NCBI RefSeq assembly: GCF_001699815.1
Contig: NZ_MCGB01000020.1
Span: forward strand, 17,999-81,998
Source: Ralstonia pickettii
GTDB lineage: Bacteria > Pseudomonadota > Gammaproteobacteria > Burkholderiales > Burkholderiaceae
Reading direction: 5' to 3'
Length of the DNA: 64,000 nucleotides
Positions within the stretch are counted from its first letter, which is position 1, and every line of letters begins with the position of its first letter. The notes beneath the pieces were generated by a model. It searched no databases and was not told the origin of the DNA. It saw nothing but the letters and a program-made list of their open reading frames with translations. Made by a program: the position numbers and the translations under genes. Below, one piece after another: positions 16,649-25,191 of this stretch.

Positions 16649-17053
16649 ATGGCTTCTTTTGACTGGAACCTGCGCGTGTATTGGGAAGATACCGACGCAG
16701 GCGGCGTGGTGTTTTACGCCAACTATTTGAAATTTTTTGAGCGCGCCCGCACCGAGTGGCTGCGCGCGCTTGGGGTCGACCAGCAGGCTCTGGCCGACAC
16801 GACCGGGGCCATTTTCGTGGTCCGCAGCACCGCCGTGGATTACCGCGCGCCGGCGCGCCTGGATGACCTGCTGCAGATCCGTTCGCGTATGGAACGGGTT
16901 GGCCCTGCGTCTGTCCAATTCGCCCAAGAAGGCTGGCGTGGCGACGTTTTGCTCGCATCAGGCACGATTCGTGTTGGATGTGTCGACCGGCTCACTTTCC
17001 GGCCGACCCCGATTCCCGCTCCCGTACTCGCAACCATCAAAGCCGCCGCATGA
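16649..17053 (+). CDS. ybgC: Tol-Pal system-associated acyl-CoA thioesterase
   Basis: A 134-residue hotdog-fold thioesterase. The catalytic YbgC motif is EDTDAGGVVFYANYLKFFERARTEWLR, with the Asp that activates water. It hydrolyses short- and long-chain acyl-CoA and associates with the Tol-Pal complex. No Shine-Dalgarno sequence precedes the ATG; instead TAAAAT (16637-16642) lies 7 bases upstream, so the mRNA may start at or near the ATG. It is the first gene of the tol-pal operon and overlaps tolQ by ATGA. Confidence 0.93.
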   Translation: MASFDWNLRVYWEDTDAGGVVFYANYLKFFERARTEWLRALGVDQQALADTTGAIFVVRSTAVDYRAPARLDDLLQIRSRMERVGPASVQFAQEGWRGDVLLASGTIRVGCVDRLTFRPTPIPAPVLATIKAAA

Positions 17054-17742
17054 ATCCCGTCGAGGTCACACAAGATCTGTCGATCGTCTCGCTGGTGCTG
17101 CACGCCAGCCTCCTGGTCCAATTCGTCATGGGCCTGCTGCTGGTGATGTCGCTGTTCTCCTGGACGTACATCTTCCGCAAAGCCTTCGCCCTGCGCGCCG
17201 CGCGCAGCCAGACCGAATCGTTCGAGCGCGATTTCTGGGCTGGCGGCGACCTCCAGGCGCTGTATCAGAGCGCCGCCAACAACCGCCACACCACCGGCGC
17301 GCTTGAGCGCATCTTTGAAGCCGGCATGCGTGAATATTTGAAAGCGCGTGAGCTGCAGCGCGGCGGCGGCGATCCGAGTGCCATCCTCGATGCTTCCCGC
17401 CGTGCCATGCGTGCGGCTTACCAGCGTGAGATGGACTCGCTCGAATCGCACCTGCCATTCCTGGCGTCGGTCGGCTCGGTCAGTCCGTATATCGGCCTGT
17501 TCGGCACGGTCTGGGGGATCATGAACGCCTTCCGCGGCCTGTCCAACGTGCAGCAGGCGACGCTGTCGGCGGTGGCGCCCGGTATTGCCGAAGCGCTGGT
17601 CGCCACGGCCATCGGTCTGTTTGCGGCCATTCCGGCGGTGATCGCCTATAACCGCTACGCCACCGAAATGGACCGCCTGGCCAACCGGTTCGAGAGCTTC
17701 ATGGAAGAGTTCTCGAACATCCTCCAGCGCCAGACGCGCTAA
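17050..17742 (+). CDS. tolQ: Tol-Pal system protein TolQ
   Basis: A 230-residue inner-membrane protein of the MotA/ExbB family. Three membrane segments are visible: about residues 14-36 (VSLVLHASLLVQFVMGLLLVM), 135-155 and 170-192. The conserved sequence SVGSVSPYIGLFGTVWGIMNAF ends in the segment that lines the ion path, and ATAIGLFAAIPAVIAYNR is the third helix. With TolR it uses the proton gradient to energise TolA during cell division. It overlaps ybgC (ATGA) and is followed by tolR after 12 bases. Confidence 0.96.
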   Translation: MNPVEVTQDLSIVSLVLHASLLVQFVMGLLLVMSLFSWTYIFRKAFALRAARSQTESFERDFWAGGDLQALYQSAANNRHTTGALERIFEAGMREYLKARELQRGGGDPSAILDASRRAMRAAYQREMDSLESHLPFLASVGSVSPYIGLFGTVWGIMNAFRGLSNVQQATLSAVAPGIAEALVATAIGLFAAIPAVIAYNRYATEMDRLANRFESFMEEFSNILQRQTR

Positions 17743-17754
17743 GGAGTCGCGCTC

Positions 17755-18189
17755 ATGGCTACCATCCAGCGAACGCGCCGCGCCCGACGGGCCAAGGCTG
17801 ACATCAACGTTGTTCCGTACATCGACGTGATGCTGGTGCTGCTGGTCATCTTCATGGTGGCGGCACCCGTCGTGAACCCGGGCGTGGTCAATCTGCCCTC
17901 GGTGGCCAACGCCACGCCGCAGCAGACCCAGCCGCCCATCGTCGTGACGATCAAGGGCGACGGCACGATCCTTGCTCGCATCAAGACCGGTTCGGGAGCA
18001 ACCGAGCAGAAGCTCGCCAACAACAACGAGCTGCGCGCATTTGTGAAGCAGCGCACTGACGAAAATCCTGATCAGCCCGTCGTGATTGCCGCCGACAAGT
18101 CGGTCCAGTATGACCGCGTGCTGACCGTGATGAGCGTGCTCAAGGGCGATGGCGTGAAGCGCGTCGGCCTGATGGTGAAATCGTCATGA
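17755..18189 (+). CDS. tolR: Tol-Pal system protein TolR
   Basis: A 144-residue ExbD/TolR protein. One membrane helix contains the key Asp: DINVVPYIDVMLVLLVIFMV, in which the YIDVML Asp takes part in proton conduction. The rest is a periplasmic domain ending in KGDGVKRVGLMVKSS. It works with TolQ in the inner membrane. An AAGGAG lies before the ATG. The gap to tolA is 37 bases. Confidence 0.96.
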   Translation: MATIQRTRRARRAKADINVVPYIDVMLVLLVIFMVAAPVVNPGVVNLPSVANATPQQTQPPIVVTIKGDGTILARIKTGSGATEQKLANNNELRAFVKQRTDENPDQPVVIAADKSVQYDRVLTVMSVLKGDGVKRVGLMVKSS

Positions 18190-18226
18190 GCACGCTGAAG
18201 AATCCGGGCGAGGCAACCTGAACGTC

Positions 18227-19255
18227 ATGGCTACGACGTCGTTGCACCGTTACGAGCCTGTTCGCGAGCGCGGCACGCTGCGCGCATTCGGGCTGGCGGT
18301 CCTGACACACGTTCTGCTGATCATCTTTCTGTACTTTGGCGTGCAGTGGCAGAGCAGCACCCCGCGCGGCGAGGAAGCCGAACTGTGGGACGAGGCGGCG
18401 GTTCAGCAGGCCGTGCAGCAGGCCGCGCCGGTGCCCGAGGTCAAGCCCGAACCGGTGATCAAGGCACCGCCGGCCAAGGTGGAAGAGGAAGCCGATATCG
18501 CGCTGGAGCAGCAGAAGCGTAAGCGCGAGCAGGAAGCTGCCGCCGCCCGTGAGGCCGAACTCGTCCGCCGCGCCGCCGAAGAACGCGCCGAAGCCCAGCG
18601 TCAAGCCCGTCTGAAGGAAGAGCAGCAGGTGCGTCAGGCGGAACTCCAACGCAAGGCCTTGGCAGAACATCAGGCCAAGGAAAAGGCCGCTGAGAAGGCT
18701 GCCGCGGACGCAGCGCAGGCCCGCAAGAATGCACAGCTGCAAGCCCAGGCCGAAGCGAAGGCGAAGGCGGAAGCCGATGCGAAGCAGAAGGAATTGAAGG
18801 CCAAGGTCGCCGCAGAAGCCAAAGCCAAGGCCGACGCCGAGCATAAGGCGAATGAGTCGCGCGCCAATGCACAACGCCAGGCGCAGTTGGACCGTCTGCG
18901 TGCGATGGCGGGTGCGGGTGCGACGGGCACGGTGGCGGGCTCCGGCGGCGGTGTCGGCAATGCCCAAGGCACGGGCGGTACGGCGTCGGCAGGGTATGCC
19001 GAGCGCGTACGGGCCAAGGTCAAGCCGAACATCCTGTTCGATCCTTCGGCCGTCAATGGCAACCCGTCGGCAGTGGTGTCGGTGCAGATGGCGCCGGACG
19101 GTTCGATCCTGTCCAAGCGCCTGACGAAATCGAGCGGCAATGGCGCCTATGACGAAGCGGTGATGCGTGCGGTCGAGCGCTCCGACCCGCTGCCACGCGA
19201 TACCAACGGCAAAGCGCCGTCGAGCGTCATCCTGACGTTCCGGCCGAAGGAATAA
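18227..19255 (+). CDS. tolA: Cell envelope integrity protein TolA
   Basis: A 342-residue three-domain protein. The N-terminal membrane helix spans about residues 23-43 (LAVLTHVLLIIFLYFGVQW). Residues about 80-225 are a long helical domain very rich in Ala, Lys, Glu and Gln, built of repeated AEAKAKA-like units that span the periplasm. A Gly-rich hinge leads to the C-terminal domain from about 250 (YAERVRAKVKPNILF), which contacts TolB and Pal. It is the force-transmitting arm between TolQR and the outer membrane. Confidence 0.95.
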   Translation: MATTSLHRYEPVRERGTLRAFGLAVLTHVLLIIFLYFGVQWQSSTPRGEEAELWDEAAVQQAVQQAAPVPEVKPEPVIKAPPAKVEEEADIALEQQKRKREQEAAAAREAELVRRAAEERAEAQRQARLKEEQQVRQAELQRKALAEHQAKEKAAEKAAADAAQARKNAQLQAQAEAKAKAEADAKQKELKAKVAAEAKAKADAEHKANESRANAQRQAQLDRLRAMAGAGATGTVAGSGGGVGNAQGTGGTASAGYAERVRAKVKPNILFDPSAVNGNPSAVVSVQMAPDGSILSKRLTKSSGNGAYDEAVMRAVERSDPLPRDTNGKAPSSVILTFRPKE

Positions 19256-19321
19256 CGGGTTGGCGCTCCTCAAAGTGGCGCTGGCCGGCGTACTCAGATT
19301 CCGGATTTGACAGTAGGGAAG

Positions 19322-20626
19322 ATGAACATGATGCGAACGATGTGGATCCCGATGTTCCGACGCGCTGCGCAGGCACTGCTGCTGACCGCAGCGTGCGCCG
19401 GCGTGGCCCATGCCCAGCTCAATGTGGAGATCTCGGGCGTCGGCGCCAGCCAGTACCCGATCGCGATCGCCAACTTCCAGGGCGAGGCGCAGGCCCCGCA
19501 AAACCTCTCGGCCATCGTCCGGGCAGACCTGGTGCGCAGCGGCCGCTTCTCGAACGTCGATGTTGCGGGCGCCGTGGTACCGGAGAGCCCCGCACCTGAC
19601 CTGGGTGCCTGGAAAGCCAAGGGCGCCGCAGCATTCGTGGGCGGCACCGTGACCCGTAACGGCGACCGCTACGAAATCCGCTTCCGCCTGTACGACACCG
19701 CCAAGGGCGAAAGCCTGGGCGGTCTGTCGCTTACGCGCGGCCCCGGCCAACTGCGCCTGGCCGCACACGAAATTGCCGATTACATCTACCAGAAGCTGAT
19801 TGGCGAGCGCGGTGTTTTTGCAACGCGCCTGTCGTACGTGTCCAAGGTCGGCCGCCGCTTCCAGCTGCAGATTTCCGACTCGGACGGCGCCAACCCGCAG
19901 ATCGCATTGACGAGCAACGAGCCGATCATCTCGCCGGCGTGGTCGCCGGATGGCACCAAGGTCGCGTATGTGTCGTTCGAGAGCAAGAAGCCGGTGGTGT
20001 ATGTGCACGACCTGGTGGCAGGCCGCCGCACGGTCATCTCGAACCAGAAGGGCAACAACTCTGCGCCGGCCTGGTCGCCGGACGGCCGTCATGTGGCGGT
20101 GTCGCTCTCGCGCGATGGCAATACGCAGGTCTACCTGGTCAACGCCGATGGCTCGGGCCTGCGCCGCCTGAGCCGCAGCAGCGCGATCGATACCGAGCCG
20201 TCGTTCTCGCCGGATGGCCGCTCCATCTACTTCACCAGCGACCGCGGTGGCGCACCGCAGATCTATCGCATGTCGGTTGACGGCGAAGAGGCGGGCGGTG
20301 CGCAACGCGTGACGTTCAAGGGCAACTACAACACGAGCCCGCGCGTGTCGCCAGACGGCAAGCTGCTGGCGTACATTTCGCGCGTGGGCGGTGCCTTCCG
20401 CCTGTACACGCAGGATTTGTCGAATGGCGATGTGAACGCGTTGACGGACACCTCTAACGATGAATCGCCGAGCTTTGCGGCCAACGGCAAGTTCATCCTG
20501 TATGCCACGCGCGTTGGCGGCAAATCGGTGTTGGCCGCTGTGTCCACCGACGGCCGTACGCGTCAGGTTCTTTCCCTCCAGGCCGGCGAAGTTCGTGAGC
20601 CGGCGTGGGGTCCTTTCATGCAATAA
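19322..20626 (+). CDS. tolB: Tol-Pal system beta propeller protein TolB
   Basis: A 434-residue periplasmic protein with a signal peptide ending near AHA. After the N-terminal domain, five propeller repeats appear with WSPDG/FSPDG motifs: [59 protein letters not shown] and [15 protein letters not shown]. TolB binds Pal and TolA. An AGGGAAG lies upstream, so the start may be the ATG at 19322, 19328 or 19331; the first is used here. It is 66 bases after tolA and 29 before pal. Confidence 0.95.
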   Translation: MNMMRTMWIPMFRRAAQALLLTAACAGVAHAQLNVEISGVGASQYPIAIANFQGEAQAPQNLSAIVRADLVRSGRFSNVDVAGAVVPESPAPDLGAWKAKGAAAFVGGTVTRNGDRYEIRFRLYDTAKGESLGGLSLTRGPGQLRLAAHEIADYIYQKLIGERGVFATRLSYVSKVGRRFQLQISDSDGANPQIALTSNEPIISPAWSPDGTKVAYVSFESKKPVVYVHDLVAGRRTVISNQKGNNSAPAWSPDGRHVAVSLSRDGNTQVYLVNADGSGLRRLSRSSAIDTEPSFSPDGRSIYFTSDRGGAPQIYRMSVDGEEAGGAQRVTFKGNYNTSPRVSPDGKLLAYISRVGGAFRLYTQDLSNGDVNALTDTSNDESPSFAANGKFILYATRVGGKSVLAAVSTDGRTRQVLSLQAGEVREPAWGPFMQ

Positions 20627-20655
20627 CGAAGCTGTTCCAACAGGAGAAATCGGAC

Positions 20656-21177
20656 ATGTCGAAGTCCCAAACCATGATCAAACTTGCAGCCATTGCCGCG
20701 CTGCTGGCCCTGGGCGCTTGCAGCTCGGGCGTGAAGCTCGATGACACCGCCAAGAACGGGACGGGCGGTGCCGCTGGCACGGGCGCTGACGCCCGCACGG
20801 TGACCCCGGTGGACGTGGGCCGCGACGAGCTGACCGACCCGAACAGCCCGCTGGCCAAGCGCAGCATCTACTTCGATTTCGACAGCTACTCGGTCAAGTC
20901 GGAGTACCAAGGCCTGCTGGGTCAGCACTCGCGCTACCTGCAATCGCACAACCAGCGCAAGGTCCTGATCCAGGGCAACACCGACGAGCGCGGCACGAGC
21001 GAATACAACCTCGCACTGGGCCAGAAGCGTGCCGAGGCCGTGCGTCGCGCCCTGTCGTCGATGGGCGTGCCTGACAGCCAGATGGAAGCCGTGAGCCTGG
21101 GTAAGGAAAAGCCGCAAGCGACCGGCCACGACGAAGACTCGTGGGCACAGAACCGCCGCGCCGACATCGTCTACTAA
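20656..21177 (+). CDS. pal: Peptidoglycan-associated lipoprotein Pal
   Basis: A 173-residue outer-membrane lipoprotein. A lipobox LGAC places the acylated cysteine at residue 22. The C-terminal OmpA-like domain holds the peptidoglycan-binding signature NTDERGTSEYNLALGQKRAEAV. Pal anchors the outer membrane to peptidoglycan and is pulled to the septum by TolA and TolB. A strong CAGGAG precedes the ATG at 20656. An imperfect hairpin follows the gene before cpoB. Confidence 0.96.
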   Translation: MSKSQTMIKLAAIAALLALGACSSGVKLDDTAKNGTGGAAGTGADARTVTPVDVGRDELTDPNSPLAKRSIYFDFDSYSVKSEYQGLLGQHSRYLQSHNQRKVLIQGNTDERGTSEYNLALGQKRAEAVRRALSSMGVPDSQMEAVSLGKEKPQATGHDEDSWAQNRRADIVY

Positions 21178-21195
21178 TCGGTATGGTTTGAAGTG

Positions 21196-21230
21196 GAACG
21201 CGCCGGCTGCGAGGTTGCGGCCGGCGTTCT
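21196..21230 (+). terminator. Imperfect hairpin between pal and cpoB
   Basis: GAACG..CCGGC and GCCGGCGTTC pair with a 2-base bulge and a loop of about 12 bases, followed by only TT. It is at best a partial attenuator; the genes around it are still likely to be one operon. Confidence 0.35.
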
Positions 21231-21245
21231 TACGTTGGCAATCAC

Positions 21246-22031
21246 ATGAATACGATGATGAAACAGCGCGCTTATGGGGCCATGCGTCGGGCCATCCTGA
21301 TGGCGACGCTCGTCGCGGGTGGCGCCCTCACCGTGGCCGGCCCGGCGGCAGCGGGGGTGTTTGACGACGATGAGGCGCGCCGCGCCATCATCGACATGCG
21401 CGACAAGTTCAACAACTTCCAGTCGACGGCGGCCCAGCGCATCGATCAGAACAGCAAGAACCTGATCGACGCGCAAAACCAGATCGAGACACTCAAATCC
21501 GAAGTGGCGCGCCTGCGCGGGCAGAACGAAGTCCTGCAGAACAGCGTCGATACGCTGACCAAGCAGCAAAAGGATTACTACGCCGACCTCGATGCGCGCC
21601 TGAAGAAGTTCGAGCCGCAGCAAGCGACGGTGGACGGTCGCGAAGGGATGGTCCAGCCGAACGAGAAGCCGGAATACGACGCTGCGCTCAAGGCGTTCCA
21701 GGGCGGGGACTTCAAGGGCGCGGGCAACCAGTTCTCGGCGTTCGTGAAGAAGTATCCGCAAAGCCCGTATCTGCCGCTGGCGCAATTCTGGCTGGGCAAC
21801 GCGCTCTATGCGCAGCGCGACTACAAGGGCTCGAGCTACGTGCTGGAGAACATGGCGCGCAGCAATCCGCAGCATCCGAAGGCGCCCGATGCCCTGCTGC
21901 AGGTGGCGACCAACCAGGGCGAGTCTGGCCAGAAGGCGGCCGCACGCAAGACGCTGGAATCGGTGGTCTCGCAGTATCCCGGCACCGAGCAGGCTAAGAC
22001 CGCGCAAAGCCGTCTGAAGTCGATGCGCTGA
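21246..22031 (+). CDS. cpoB: Cell division coordinator CpoB (YbgF)
   Basis: A 261-residue periplasmic protein with a signal peptide of about 37 residues. The N-terminal part (about 45-125) is a coiled coil (IDQNSKNLIDAQNQIETLKSEVARLRGQNEVLQ) that forms trimers. The C-terminal part carries TPR repeats beginning near residue 139 (YDAALKAFQGGDFKGAGNQFSAFVKKYP). It links the Tol machine to PBP1B/LpoB septal peptidoglycan synthesis. A strong terminator ends the operon at 22059-22094. Confidence 0.94.
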   Translation: MNTMMKQRAYGAMRRAILMATLVAGGALTVAGPAAAGVFDDDEARRAIIDMRDKFNNFQSTAAQRIDQNSKNLIDAQNQIETLKSEVARLRGQNEVLQNSVDTLTKQQKDYYADLDARLKKFEPQQATVDGREGMVQPNEKPEYDAALKAFQGGDFKGAGNQFSAFVKKYPQSPYLPLAQFWLGNALYAQRDYKGSSYVLENMARSNPQHPKAPDALLQVATNQGESGQKAAARKTLESVVSQYPGTEQAKTAQSRLKSMR

Positions 22032-22058
22032 TCGGCAGGCCGCTCGGCATGTGAACGA

Positions 22059-22094
22059 ACGCCCGCCCGTGGCTGCACCGGCGGGCGTTTTTTC
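22059..22094 (+). terminator. Rho-independent terminator of the tol-pal operon
   Basis: ACGCCCGCC and GGCGGGCGT form a 9-bp stem around a loop of about 12 bases, followed by TTTTT. It lies 28 bases after the cpoB stop. Confidence 0.9.
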
Positions 22095-22110
22095 ATGGAC
22101 CGCTGAATAG

Positions 22111-22124
22111 CGGGCATATGCCCG
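22111..22124. promoter_or_regulatory. Palindrome upstream of queC
   Basis: CGGGCATATGCCCG is a perfect 14-base palindrome 71 bases upstream of the queC start. A TAAAAT (22153-22158) further down may be the -10 element, so the palindrome would lie near -50 as an operator. No factor can be named from the sequence. Confidence 0.4.
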
Positions 22125-22194
22125 GTTGGGCGCGGGCAGGGCGGCGGCACGCTAAAATGAGGGCCTTCCCGATTTGCTTTGCAAGGCTTCGCCC

Positions 22195-22869
22195 ATGAAA
22201 AAACGCGCCATCGTCCTGCTTTCAGGCGGCCTGGACTCTGCCACCGTGCTTGCCATGGCCAATGCCGACGGCTTTGAGACTTACGCGCTGTCGATGCGCT
22301 ACGGCCAGCGCCATTCGTCCGAGTTGGAAGCAGCCAAGAAAGTGGCGGCGGCGCTCGGCGCAGTGCGCCATGAAATCGTCGATCTGGACTTGCGCAAGTT
22401 CGGGGGCTCCGCGTTGACGGACGATGCGCTCGATGTACCGACCGACGGTGTGCAATCGGGCATCCCGATCACGTATGTGCCGGCACGCAACACGATCATG
22501 CTGTCGCTGGCGCTTGGCTGGGCCGAGGCGGTTGGCGCACGCGACCTGTTCTTCGGCGCGAATGCCGTGGACTACTCCGGCTATCCGGATTGCCGTCCCG
22601 AATACGTTGCCGCGTACGAAACGCTGGCCAACCTGGCGACGAAGGCCGGCGTGGAAGGCGAGCGCATCCGCGTGAACGCACCCATCATCAACATGACCAA
22701 GGCGGAGATCATCCAGGCCGGTGTGCGGCTGGGCGTGGACTACGGCCTGACCGTGTCGTGCTACAAGGCCGACGACGCCGGCCGCGCTTGCGGCGTGTGC
22801 GATTCGTGCCGCATCCGCAAGGCCGGCTTTGAAGCCGCGGGCGTGCCCGACCCCACCCGCTACGTCTGA
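22195..22869 (+). CDS. queC: 7-cyano-7-deazaguanine synthase QueC
   Basis: A 224-residue ATP-dependent enzyme turning 7-carboxy-7-deazaguanine into preQ0 for queuosine tRNA modification. The PP-loop motif [11 protein letters not shown] is at residues 8-18. The C-terminal zinc site is [21 protein letters not shown] (four cysteines). The ATG at 22195 (MKKRAIVLL) is chosen although the frame is open to 22174. No other queuosine gene is in the window. The next gene starts six bases after its stop. Confidence 0.96.
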   Translation: MKKRAIVLLSGGLDSATVLAMANADGFETYALSMRYGQRHSSELEAAKKVAAALGAVRHEIVDLDLRKFGGSALTDDALDVPTDGVQSGIPITYVPARNTIMLSLALGWAEAVGARDLFFGANAVDYSGYPDCRPEYVAAYETLANLATKAGVEGERIRVNAPIINMTKAEIIQAGVRLGVDYGLTVSCYKADDAGRACGVCDSCRIRKAGFEAAGVPDPTRYV

Positions 22870-22875
22870 GGCACC

Positions 22876-23991
22876 ATGCCCGATATCGATCTCAACGTGT
22901 TGTCCCACACAGTGCTGTGGGGCACGTTTGCGCTGACGTTCGTGTTTGGCGCGATCCTTCAGCGCACGCACTTCTGCACCATGGGCGCGGTGTCCGATGT
23001 CGTCAACATCGGCGACTGGAACCGGCTGCGCATGTGGGCGCTGGCCATCGGCGTGGCCATGATCGGCACGGGATGCCTGAGCTGGCTTGGCCTGATCGAT
23101 ACGAGCAAGACGATCTACACGGCGAGCAAGCTGCTGTGGCTGTCGTCGCTGGTGGGCGGGCTGTTGTTCGGCTTCGGCATGGTGCTGGGCTCGGGGTGCG
23201 GCAGCAAGACGCTGGTGCGCATCGGCGGCGGCAATCTCAAGTCGGTCGTGGTGTTCGTGTTCCTGGGGCTGGCGGCGTACATGACGCTCAAGGGCGTGTT
23301 TGGGGTGGTGCGTGTGGCGACGGTGGACAGCGTAGCCGTTGCGTTGCCGACGTCGCAGGATCTGCCGAGCGTGCTGGGCCACGCGTTCTCCACCGATGCG
23401 CGCGTGCTGCGTCTCGTGCTGGCGCTGGGGATCGGCGGGGCGCTGTCGCTGTGGGCGCTGCTGGGGCGCGATTTCCGCACGGGCGACAACCTGCTGGGCG
23501 GCATCGGCGTCGGGCTCATCATCGTCGGCATGTGGTACGTATCGGGGCATCTCGGTTACGTGCAGGAAGATCCGAACACGCTGCAGGAAGCGTTTGTGGC
23601 GACCAACAGCGGGCGCATGGAGGCGCTGAGCTTCGTGGCCCCGGTGTCGTATACGCTGGAGTGGCTGATGTTCTTCAGTGATACATCGAAGGTACTGACG
23701 GTCGGCATTGTGAGCGTGCTTGGCGTGATTGCAGGCTCGGCAGCGGTGGCGCTGGCCACGCGCACGTTCCGCTGGGAGGGCTTTGCCAATGCCGAGGACA
23801 CGGGCAACCACATCATTGGCGGCATCCTGATGGGCATTGGGGGCGTCACGGCGCTCGGTTGCACGATCGGGCAGGGGCTGTCGGGCGTGTCGACGCTGGC
23901 GATCGGTTCGTTCATCGCGCTGGCCGGCATCGTGATCGGTGCGGTGCTGGCGTTCCGCTACCAGATGTGGCGAATGGAGCAGCTCGTTTGA
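22876..23991 (+). CDS. YeeE/YedE family sulfur-compound transporter
   Basis: A 371-residue integral membrane protein with about nine or ten hydrophobic segments. The conserved cysteines of the YeeE family are seen as FCTMGAVSD (residues 34-42), GSGCGSKTLVR near 110 and LGCTIGQGLSG near 330; in YeeE (TsuA) these pass thiosulfate. The family is known for thiosulfate or sulfide-derived sulfur uptake. It starts six bases after queC and may be co-transcribed. No TusA-like partner (YeeD) is adjacent. Confidence 0.85.
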   Translation: MPDIDLNVLSHTVLWGTFALTFVFGAILQRTHFCTMGAVSDVVNIGDWNRLRMWALAIGVAMIGTGCLSWLGLIDTSKTIYTASKLLWLSSLVGGLLFGFGMVLGSGCGSKTLVRIGGGNLKSVVVFVFLGLAAYMTLKGVFGVVRVATVDSVAVALPTSQDLPSVLGHAFSTDARVLRLVLALGIGGALSLWALLGRDFRTGDNLLGGIGVGLIIVGMWYVSGHLGYVQEDPNTLQEAFVATNSGRMEALSFVAPVSYTLEWLMFFSDTSKVLTVGIVSVLGVIAGSAAVALATRTFRWEGFANAEDTGNHIIGGILMGIGGVTALGCTIGQGLSGVSTLAIGSFIALAGIVIGAVLAFRYQMWRMEQLV

Positions 23992-24002
23992 TCTGGTGAG
24001 CG

Positions 24003-24032
24003 TTGACAGAATCGCAGATATCTTCCTATAAT
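24003..24032 (+). promoter_or_regulatory. Sigma-70 promoter of tRNA-Lys
   Basis: TTGACA (24003-24008) and TATAAT (24027-24032) are both perfect consensus hexamers, with an 18-base spacer. The tRNA begins 11 bases after the -10 element, so the transcript has little or no leader. Confidence 0.85.
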
Positions 24033-24043
24033 CGCGGTCTTTG

Positions 24044-24119
24044 GGGTCTTTAGCTCAGTCGGTAGAGCAGTAGACTTTTAATCTATTGGTCGCGGGTTCG
24101 AATCCCGCAGGACCCACCA
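24044..24119 (+). tRNA. tRNA-Lys (UUU)
   Basis: A full cloverleaf can be folded: acceptor GGGTCTT with AGGACCC (one G-T pair), D-arm TAGCTCAGTCGGTAGAGCA, anticodon loop CTTTTAA with anticodon TTT, T-arm CGGGTTCGAATCCCG, discriminator A and an encoded CCA (24117-24119). It has its own consensus promoter just upstream. Confidence 0.97.
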
Positions 24120-24358
24120 AAATTCGCAGGGCTGACAGGCAACTGTCGGCCCTTTTTGTTTGGCCGTGCTCCGCACGATTGCCGTCTCCTTCCGCTTTTG
24201 GTGGCCGGGCTTTTCACATCGACAGCGCGGTGTGCCTTCCCGATAGCGCCATCGCACTGACCGCCGCCGATCAAATGGCCGACGGGTCGCATCGGCTACC
24301 GCCGCTAGGGATTTCCTCTATAGCGCTCAGGATCTGCAGCCACCAACATAGCTCCAAT

Positions 24359-24372
24359 TGGAACCGGTTCCA
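24359..24372. promoter_or_regulatory. Candidate PtxS operator upstream of kguE
   Basis: TGGAACCGGTTCCA is a perfect 14-base palindrome. The PtxS operator known from Pseudomonas is TGAAACCGGTTTCA, so 12 of 14 positions match. It lies 20 bases before the kguE ATG, where a repressor would block transcription or elongation. PtxS is encoded at the end of this operon and is released by 2-ketogluconate. Confidence 0.75.
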
Positions 24373-24391
24373 TAACGGAAAAAGCGCACAC

Positions 24392-25162
24392 ATGGCAGAT
24401 ATCGTGATCGTGGCGAGCGCGTTCGGCGCCGCTCAGGTGCGCGCGCAGGGGCATCACGCCTATGTTCCCCTGGCCGCGTCGGTCGGCGCAGCCGGCTTCG
24501 AGGTGCGGCGTGAATTGTTGCCCGCTGGGCTGGATGGCACGGTATCGGCTGACTTACTGACTGCATTGGGCCGCCTGATGGCAGCGCATGGTCTGTGGGC
24601 GGTCTATTCCACGCCGGCCGCGCTGTACACGGACGTCGGCGCTCTGGACACGGTCGCTGTCCGAGGTGCGCTGGTTGAAGCGCAAACCTTGGGTGCGCGC
24701 ATCGTGAAGTTCCAGCTTGGCGGCTTTGCCGGCGATGCGTCGGCGGAGTTGCTGGCCCGACTCCTGCGAGGCTGGCGCGCACGGGTGCTGGTCGAGAACG
24801 GTCAACAGGCGGTGGGCGGCTCCCTGGCGCAGTTCCGCAGTTTGTTCGACGCCTTGGAAAGGGCGGATGCGGCGGACATGCTGGGCATGACGTTCGACGT
24901 TGGTAACTGGGAATGGTCGGGCGAAGCGCCGCTGGCGTGCGCGCGGGCCCTGGCCCCGTACGTCGAATACATCCATTGCAAGAGCGTCGGGGGCGAGGGG
25001 GCACGCCGCTTTGCGGTGGCGCCGGCTGGAAACGATACGCGGTTCTTGGCTGTGCTGGCGGCATTGCCGGGCGATGTCCCGCGCGGCATCGAATTTCCGT
25101 TCGACGCGGTCGATCCTGTCGCCGATGCCCATCAACACGTCATGTGGCTCAAGGCCGCCTGA
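24392..25162 (+). CDS. kguE: 2-ketogluconate utilisation epimerase-like protein KguE (TIM-barrel sugar isomerase family)
   Basis: A 256-residue protein of the AP-endonuclease-2/xylose isomerase-like TIM-barrel family. Metal-site-type residues appear in VLVENGQQ, MTFDVGNWEWSG and the final GIEFPFDAVD. In Pseudomonas, kguE is the first gene of the kguEKTD operon; its exact reaction is not established. The ATG at 24392 (MADIVIVAS) follows a G/A-rich stretch and a PtxS-like palindrome; the frame is open upstream through the tRNA but that part is not coding. kguK follows after 29 bases. Confidence 0.85.
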   Translation: MADIVIVASAFGAAQVRAQGHHAYVPLAASVGAAGFEVRRELLPAGLDGTVSADLLTALGRLMAAHGLWAVYSTPAALYTDVGALDTVAVRGALVEAQTLGARIVKFQLGGFAGDASAELLARLLRGWRARVLVENGQQAVGGSLAQFRSLFDALERADAADMLGMTFDVGNWEWSGEAPLACARALAPYVEYIHCKSVGGEGARRFAVAPAGNDTRFLAVLAALPGDVPRGIEFPFDAVDPVADAHQHVMWLKAA

Positions 25163-25191
25163 CGGTGACGCGACATCGAAGGAGCTTACGC

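Noticed and set aside
18140..20623. 827-codon open frame on the minus strand across tolA and tolB
   Set aside because: It is an antisense shadow of the Tol genes, which have clear motifs, ribosome binding sites and operon structure.
22222..23811. 529-codon minus-strand frame over queC and the YeeE-type gene
   Set aside because: His/Arg/Gln-rich translation with no domain, opposite to two well-supported genes.
24044..24391. Genomic island inserted at tRNA-Lys
   Set aside because: No integrase is present and I saw no repeat of the tRNA 3' end downstream. The kgu genes look like a native operon with matching composition.
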